From contig JAGLQT010000011.1 of NCBI GenBank assembly GCA_023136715.1, positions 1-9,754 of the forward strand: a stretch of 9,754 bases of DNA. Direction: 5' to 3'. A model generated the notes under the pieces. That model was not told the DNA's origin. It made no database searches and saw only the letters and a list, made by a program, of their open reading frames with translations. Positions 6,644 to 9,754 of the stretch are shown piece after piece (positions within the stretch are counted from its first letter, which is position 1; every line of letters begins with the position of its first letter). The position numbers were made by a program, and so were the translations under genes. Origin of the DNA: Gammaproteobacteria bacterium (GTDB lineage Bacteria > Pseudomonadota > Gammaproteobacteria > SZUA-229).

Positions 6644-7525
6644 TCAAGATTTATCACTATCCCGATTTAGATCATCTTCTATACGTTCCATGTCATCGAA
6701 CATCTTGTTCACTTCTTCTTCGCTTTTAAAGCCAGATTCTTCTTCGACAATATCGTAATCCGCTTCTTCAGCGTCCGCTTCTGTGCGTGCAATTCTCTCT
6801 TTGAGGAAAATCCGGGACATGATAAGGCCGGCTTCAAACAGAAACAGCATGGGCAAAGCCAGTAGTGTCTGTGAGATGACATCTGGAGGCGTAATCAGCA
6901 TACCAATAACAAAAGCACCGACAACTATATATGGACGTTTTCCAGCCAGGCGTGCAGGCGTGGTGGCACCGGCAGCAATCAACAAAAAGGTGGCAACGGG
7001 AATTTCAAACGCCAGACCAAAAGCAAAAAAGATGGCTATCACAAAATCCAGATACTGGCCGATGTCGGTCATGACCTCGACGCCCGCAGGTGTCACGCCC
7101 AAAAAGAAATCGAACAAAATAGGCAGAATAATAAAATGTGCAAAAGCGATGCCGCAATAAAACAGCAAGACACTGGAAGCCAGCAAGGGTACCGCTAGAC
7201 GCTTTTCATGCTTGTACAAACCGGGTGCGACAAAACCCCAAATTTGATGCAGGGTGTGTGGGATAGTGAGCAACACCGACAACAACAAAGCCAGTTTGAG
7301 CGGGACCAAAAAGGGCGAGGTTACGCCGGTCGCTATCATCGAGGTGCCTTCGGGCATCTGCGCTAATAATGGCGCGGCGGCAAAGCTGAAAATTTCTTCC
7401 GAAAAGGCAAATAAGATTAAAAAGGTAACCAGTATTACCAGCACAATCCACATCAGGCGATCGCGTAACTCGGTTAGATGTTCCATCAAACCTTGTTCAG
7501 GGGAGCTGTCGTCTTGGTCTTCCAC
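6644..7525 (-). CDS. tatC: Sec-independent protein translocase subunit TatC
   Basis: TatC is the core receptor of the twin-arginine translocase. With TatB it binds the RR signal peptide of folded cargo at the inner membrane and recruits TatA. Signature segments are HLTELRDRL at the cytoplasmic N-terminus (16-24), QIWGFVAPGLYKHEKR in the first cytoplasmic loop (94-109, E107 being the key loop acid) and ITPPDVISQT (211-220). Six membrane segments can be placed near 25-45, 73-93, 111-137, 158-184, 197-211 and 217-236. The tail is unusual: about 49 residues after 244 hold roughly 20 Asp/Glu, making the protein 293 residues against 258 in E. coli. The GTG start has AAGG and GAG upstream, inside an inverted repeat. 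Met14 (spaced four bases from an AAGG) is an alternative start that still keeps the HLTELR motif. It is third in tatABC, 79 bases after tatB. Confidence 0.97.
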   Translation of the reverse strand: MEDQDDSSPEQGLMEHLTELRDRLMWIVLVILVTFLILFAFSEEIFSFAAAPLLAQMPEGTSMIATGVTSPFLVPLKLALLLSVLLTIPHTLHQIWGFVAPGLYKHEKRLAVPLLASSVLLFYCGIAFAHFIILPILFDFFLGVTPAGVEVMTDIGQYLDFVIAIFFAFGLAFEIPVATFLLIAAGATTPARLAGKRPYIVVGAFVIGMLITPPDVISQTLLALPMLFLFEAGLIMSRIFLKERIARTEADAEEADYDIVEEESGFKSEEEVNKMFDDMERIEDDLNRDSDKS

Positions 7526-7530
7526 TTATC

Positions 7531-7582
7531 TCAATACCTTAAAATTTTTACTGCTGAAATTCGTCAGTGATTCAGGTATTGA
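7531..7582 (-). promoter_or_regulatory. Possible RNA stem sequestering the tatC ribosome binding site
   Basis: TCAATACCT (7531-7539) and AGGTATTGA (7574-7582) are perfect 9-bp inverted copies with 34 bases between. In the minus-strand mRNA the downstream arm contains the AGG and GAG Shine-Dalgarno candidates, and the tatC GTG starts five bases after it. A short inner CTGA/TCAG pairing may help closure. Translational control of tatC is inference. Confidence 0.45.
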
Positions 7583-7604
7583 AACTTAACGAACTAGAAA
7601 TGCT

Positions 7605-8024
7605 TTATTCAGGATTCTTTATCTGTTGATCTACTTTTTCTTCTTCGTCAACTACTGAGGGCTCTTCGCTAATTGTAGACGACTCTCCACTAGCAACCAA
7701 TTCTTCTTCGCTAGCAGGTGTTTCTTCTACAATATTGTGAGTATGTTCATGCGTACCCAGCAAATCATCAGCACTCATTCTCGAGGATTGATTGACCTTC
7801 TGCTGCAATTCATTGAGCTGAATTTCCTGATTGTGAATAACACGCTTGAACTCAGAAATATCAAATTCCTGCTCAACTTCACTTTTAACGCCCTCAATAT
7901 ATCGCCGCCCTTTACCTACCCATAAACCCAGAGTACGTGCAGCACCGGGCAGGCGTTCTGGCCCAATCACCACCAGCGCCAAAATCAGGATGAGAAGTAT
8001 TTCCCAAAAACCAACATCAAACAT
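7605..8024 (-). CDS. tatB: Sec-independent protein translocase subunit TatB
   Basis: TatB forms the signal-peptide receptor complex with TatC in the inner membrane. The 139-residue protein has the family plan: a short periplasmic start MFDVGFWE with the conserved Glu8, a single membrane helix (about 8-20), the GPERLP hinge (21-26) and an amphipathic helix (about 28-60), then a loose tail. The MFD start and GPERLP separate TatB from TatA, whose hinge is FGTKKLR here. The tail from about 90 is rich in Glu and Ser and looks disordered, which is common in TatB. It also has a small histidine-rich patch (THEHTH, about 91-96). The ATG lacks a strong ribosome site; the nearest purine-rich block is about 14 bases away. 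It lies 63 bases after tatA and 79 before tatC, wider gaps than in a fully packed operon, but no terminator is visible in either. Confidence 0.95.
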   Translation of the reverse strand: MFDVGFWEILLILILALVVIGPERLPGAARTLGLWVGKGRRYIEGVKSEVEQEFDISEFKRVIHNQEIQLNELQQKVNQSSRMSADDLLGTHEHTHNIVEETPASEEELVASGESSTISEEPSVVDEEEKVDQQIKNPE

Positions 8025-8087
8025 AATATTTTTTTGCCTGAGCCCAAGCCTAAGATAATCGAACCTGAACTAATCAAACCAGGTTAA

Positions 8088-8309
8088 TTAAACTTTATCC
8101 TGATCTTTGGTTTTTACTTCTGCATCAACGACATCGCCTTCTTTTTCTTCAATCTGACTGTCTGCACTATCGCTGCCATCTTTAACGGCTGATTTAAACC
8201 CTTTGACTGCAGAGCCAATATCGCCACCCAGATTGCGTAATTTTTTTGTACCGAATAATAAAATGACGATACCCAGAACAATCAATAACTGCCAAATGCT
8301 AATACCCAT
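8088..8309 (-). CDS. tatA: Sec-independent protein translocase subunit TatA
   Basis: TatA oligomerises at TatBC once cargo has docked and provides the passage for folded proteins across the inner membrane. At 73 residues it is a normal TatA. It has an N-terminal membrane helix (about 3-19) with the polar Gln7 near its start, the FGTKKLRNLGGDIG hinge (19-32), an amphipathic helix with GSAVKGFKSAVKDG (32-45) and a charged, mostly acidic tail. The ATG has a good GAGAGAG ribosome site. The gene starts 36 bases after hisE ends; that gap contains no terminator, which suggests read-through from the histidine genes. TatA-like and TatE-like paralogues cannot be told apart by sequence alone, but position ahead of tatB and tatC settles this one. 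Confidence 0.96.
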   Translation of the reverse strand: MGISIWQLLIVLGIVILLFGTKKLRNLGGDIGSAVKGFKSAVKDGSDSADSQIEEKEGDVVDAEVKTKDQDKV

Positions 8310-8345
8310 TTCTTTTCTCTCTCGTCTTTAGTTATCTATATAAAA

Positions 8346-8660
8346 CTAGCGTGAAGCCTTCTCATCCAGACCCGAAACACCAAAACGTCGTCCCAGCTCC
8401 TGCAAAACATCATCGGGCTTCAAACCCTCATTCGCCAGCAATACCAGTGTATGGAACCAAAGATCAGCGACTTCATAAACCAGCTTATCTTTATCGCCAT
8501 CCTTTGCTGCCATCACTGTCTCAGTAGCTTCTTCACCGATTTTTTTGAGTATAGCATCCAAACCCTTGTGGTACAGACTGGCCACATAGGACGAATCAGC
8601 CTCTGCCGATTTACGCTGCTCAAGAATATCTGCCAGCTGCTGAAGGATTTGATCACTCAT
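8346..8660 (-). CDS. hisE: Phosphoribosyl-ATP pyrophosphohydrolase
   Basis: HisE removes pyrophosphate from phosphoribosyl-ATP to give phosphoribosyl-AMP, the second step of histidine synthesis. The 104-residue protein has the all-alpha MazG-like fold pattern with SYVASLYHKGLDAILKKIG (24-42), the metal-binding acids E43, E44 and E47 in GEEATE, and E63 and D66 in YEVADLWFH. It ends with the usual SGLDEKASR. It stands as a separate gene rather than a HisIE fusion, as in pseudomonads and many other non-enteric gammaproteobacteria. Its ATG overlaps the hisI stop by one base (TAATG), so its translation is probably coupled to hisI, and its product acts immediately before HisI. tatA follows after 36 bases. 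Confidence 0.97.
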   Translation of the reverse strand: MSDQILQQLADILEQRKSAEADSSYVASLYHKGLDAILKKIGEEATETVMAAKDGDKDKLVYEVADLWFHTLVLLANEGLKPDDVLQELGRRFGVSGLDEKASR

Positions 8661-9052
8661 TATTTATTACCATATATATCTTTCGGATCTTTGATCACGC
8701 TTTCAACTTCGACCCATTCATCACCCTGAAGTTGCCGATAAAAGCAGCTTTCTCGGCCCGTATGGCATGCAATACCACCGGCCTGTTTCACTTTCAACAG
8801 AATGACATCTTCGTCACAATCAAAATACATATCCAAAACTTGCTGAACATGTCCGGATTCCTCACCCTTATGCCACAGCTTCTGACGTGAACGTGACCAG
8901 TAAACAGCTTCTTTTTTCTGCGCGGTAAGATTCAGAGACTCGCGATTCATCCAGGCGAACATCAGCACCTTACCCGACTCAGAATCCTGGGCGATGACGG
9001 GGATCAAGCCATCATCATTAAATCGTATTTCCTCTAACCACGCTTCTGACAT
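8660..9052 (-). CDS. hisI: Phosphoribosyl-AMP cyclohydrolase
   Basis: HisI opens the purine ring of phosphoribosyl-AMP to form ProFAR, the third histidine step, using zinc and magnesium at the dimer interface. The 130-residue protein is complete. It shows VLMFAWMN (29-36), YWSRSRQKLWHKGEESGH (51-68), the metal segment FDCDED (77-82; D78, C79, D80, D82) and the zinc cysteines C96 and C103 in GGIACHTGRESCFY. The ATG lies 14 bases after the hisF stop. Its likely ribosome site (AGG) falls within a small hairpin formed around that stop codon, which may tie hisI translation to hisF. The stop overlaps the hisE start (TAATG). Confidence 0.98.
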   Translation of the reverse strand: MSEAWLEEIRFNDDGLIPVIAQDSESGKVLMFAWMNRESLNLTAQKKEAVYWSRSRQKLWHKGEESGHVQQVLDMYFDCDEDVILLKVKQAGGIACHTGRESCFYRQLQGDEWVEVESVIKDPKDIYGNK

Positions 9053-9060
9053 ATTTGCGC

Positions 9061-9075
9061 CGCCTGTTACAGGCG
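9061..9075 (-). promoter_or_regulatory. Hairpin with the hisF stop codon as its loop
   Basis: In the mRNA CGCCTG, then TAA, then CAGGCG forms a perfect 6-bp stem whose three-base loop is the hisF stop codon. With one bulged G, about three more pairs can form outside it. The 3' arm holds the AGG likely to serve hisI. No T-run follows, so it is not a terminator. A role in coupling is inference. Confidence 0.5.
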
Positions 9076-9754
9076 CACCTCGATACCGCGATCAGCCATT
9101 TTCTGCTTAGCTTCACCCACAGTGTACTCGGCAAAATGGAAAATACTGGCGGCCAGTACAGCATCGGCTTTGCCTTCCAGCACGCCTTCGGCCAGATGAT
9201 CAAGATTACCAACACCACCCGAGGCAATCACCGGTACCGGTACCGCTTCGGCAATGGCGCGAGTTAGTTCCAGATCAAAACCAATCTTGGTGCCGTCTCT
9301 ATCCATGCTGGTCAATAAAATCTCGCCAGCACCAAAGTCGGCCATTTTTACCGCCCACTCGATGGCATCTAAACCTGTTTCTTTACGGCCACCGTGGGTA
9401 AATATTTCCCAGCGATTTGGCTCACCTTCATCGCTAACTTTTTTGGCATCAATTGCCACCACGATGCATTGTGAGCCGACGCGATCCGAGACTTCTTTTA
9501 CAAATTCAGGGTTAAACACCGCAGCGGTATTAATCGCAACTTTATCGGCGCCGGCGTTCAACATGCGCTGTACGTCTTCAACACAGCGTATACCACCACC
9601 GACAGTTAAAGGAATAAAAACTTCATTGGCGACATGCTCGACCACGTGCACGATGGTTTCGCGGTTATTAGAACTGGCGGTAATATCCAGGAAGGTAATT
9701 TCATCCGCGCCTTCTTTATCGTAACGTCTGGCGACTTCAACCGGATCACCGGCA
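9067..9754 (-). CDS. hisF: Imidazole glycerol phosphate synthase cyclase subunit HisF (5' end outside window)
   Basis: HisF takes ammonia from its partner HisH and converts PRFAR to imidazole glycerol phosphate and AICAR, linking histidine and purine synthesis. The frame runs to the right edge: 228 residues are present, so about 28 are missing against the usual 256, including the catalytic N-terminal Asp of the CLDV motif. The (beta/alpha)8 barrel is otherwise intact, with GDPVEVARRYDKEGADEI, FLDITAS, PLTVGGGI, NAGADKVAINTAAV, VVAIDAKKV (the second catalytic Asp), GAGEILLTSMDRDGT, PVIASGGVGN and KADAVLAASIFH in order. Both phosphate-binding glycine loops (GGGI, SGGVGN) are visible. The GTG at 9649-9651 is an internal valine codon, not the start, because conserved HisF sequence continues upstream of it. 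The close match to the pseudomonad type supports a gammaproteobacterial source. hisI follows after 14 bases. Confidence 0.98.
   Translation of the reverse strand, partial: AGDPVEVARRYDKEGADEITFLDITASSNNRETIVHVVEHVANEVFIPLTVGGGIRCVEDVQRMLNAGADKVAINTAAVFNPEFVKEVSDRVGSQCIVVAIDAKKVSDEGEPNRWEIFTHGGRKETGLDAIEWAVKMADFGAGEILLTSMDRDGTKIGFDLELTRAIAEAVPVPVIASGGVGNLDHLAEGVLEGKADAVLAASIFHFAEYTVGEAKQKMADRGIEVRL

Noticed and set aside
6783..7160. 125-residue plus-strand open frame inside tatC
   Set aside because: It is antisense to conserved TatC membrane segments and is low in complexity; no independent evidence of coding.
8310..8345. Separate promoter for tatA (TATATA in the hisE-tatA gap)
   Set aside because: No -35-like hexamer at the right distance; the AT-rich stretch alone is weak evidence.
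9649..9651. GTG as the hisF start codon
   Set aside because: HisF-conserved sequence (GDPVEVARRY, FLDITAS) continues in frame upstream to the window edge.
9254..9724. 156-residue plus-strand open frame inside hisF
   Set aside because: It is antisense to well-conserved HisF; length alone reflects the base composition of that strand.

Overview
The window looks like chromosomal core DNA from a free-living gammaproteobacterium outside the enterics. The support is protein-level: HisF, TatABC and GpmI read like their pseudomonad or sulfur-oxidiser/methanotroph-type relatives, hisI and hisE are separate genes rather than the fused enteric hisIE, and the his genes abut tatABC. I cannot name a genus from sequence alone. 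There are no tRNA or rRNA genes, insertion sequences, CRISPR arrays or phage genes.

Layout. One gene lies on the plus strand at the left edge, the C-terminal part of an EAL (c-di-GMP phosphodiesterase) domain. It converges on a long minus-strand block that fills the rest. In transcription order (right to left) this block is hisF (5' end off the window), hisI, hisE, tatA, tatB, tatC, gpmI, an intrinsic terminator, an unrecognised acidic 140-residue protein, a GCS2-family (glutamate-cysteine ligase-like) amidoligase, an M14-family AstE/aspartoacylase-like metallohydrolase, a class I SAM-dependent methyltransferase, and a short DksA/TraR-type zinc-finger protein. Every intergenic gap is under 170 bases.

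Function. HisF, HisI and HisE are histidine-pathway enzymes: HisE and HisI carry out steps 2 and 3, and HisF is the cyclase half of imidazole-glycerol-phosphate synthase. TatA, TatB and TatC make a complete twin-arginine translocase. GpmI is the cofactor-independent phosphoglycerate mutase of glycolysis and gluconeogenesis. Tight spacing suggests that hisF to gpmI is read as one transcript ending at the terminator near 4972-5002. The left half is less well understood. Its clearest unit is the amidoligase and metallohydrolase pair, joined by a TAATG stop/start overlap: one enzyme of a bond-forming family and one of an amide-hydrolysing family, with no known pathway genes beside them.

The most interesting items are that coupled pair, an inverted repeat that would fold the tatC ribosome binding site into a stem, a hairpin whose loop is exactly the hisF stop codon, and a DksA-like protein with an altered coiled-coil tip. 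I saw no clearly new multi-gene system; the coupled pair is the best candidate.
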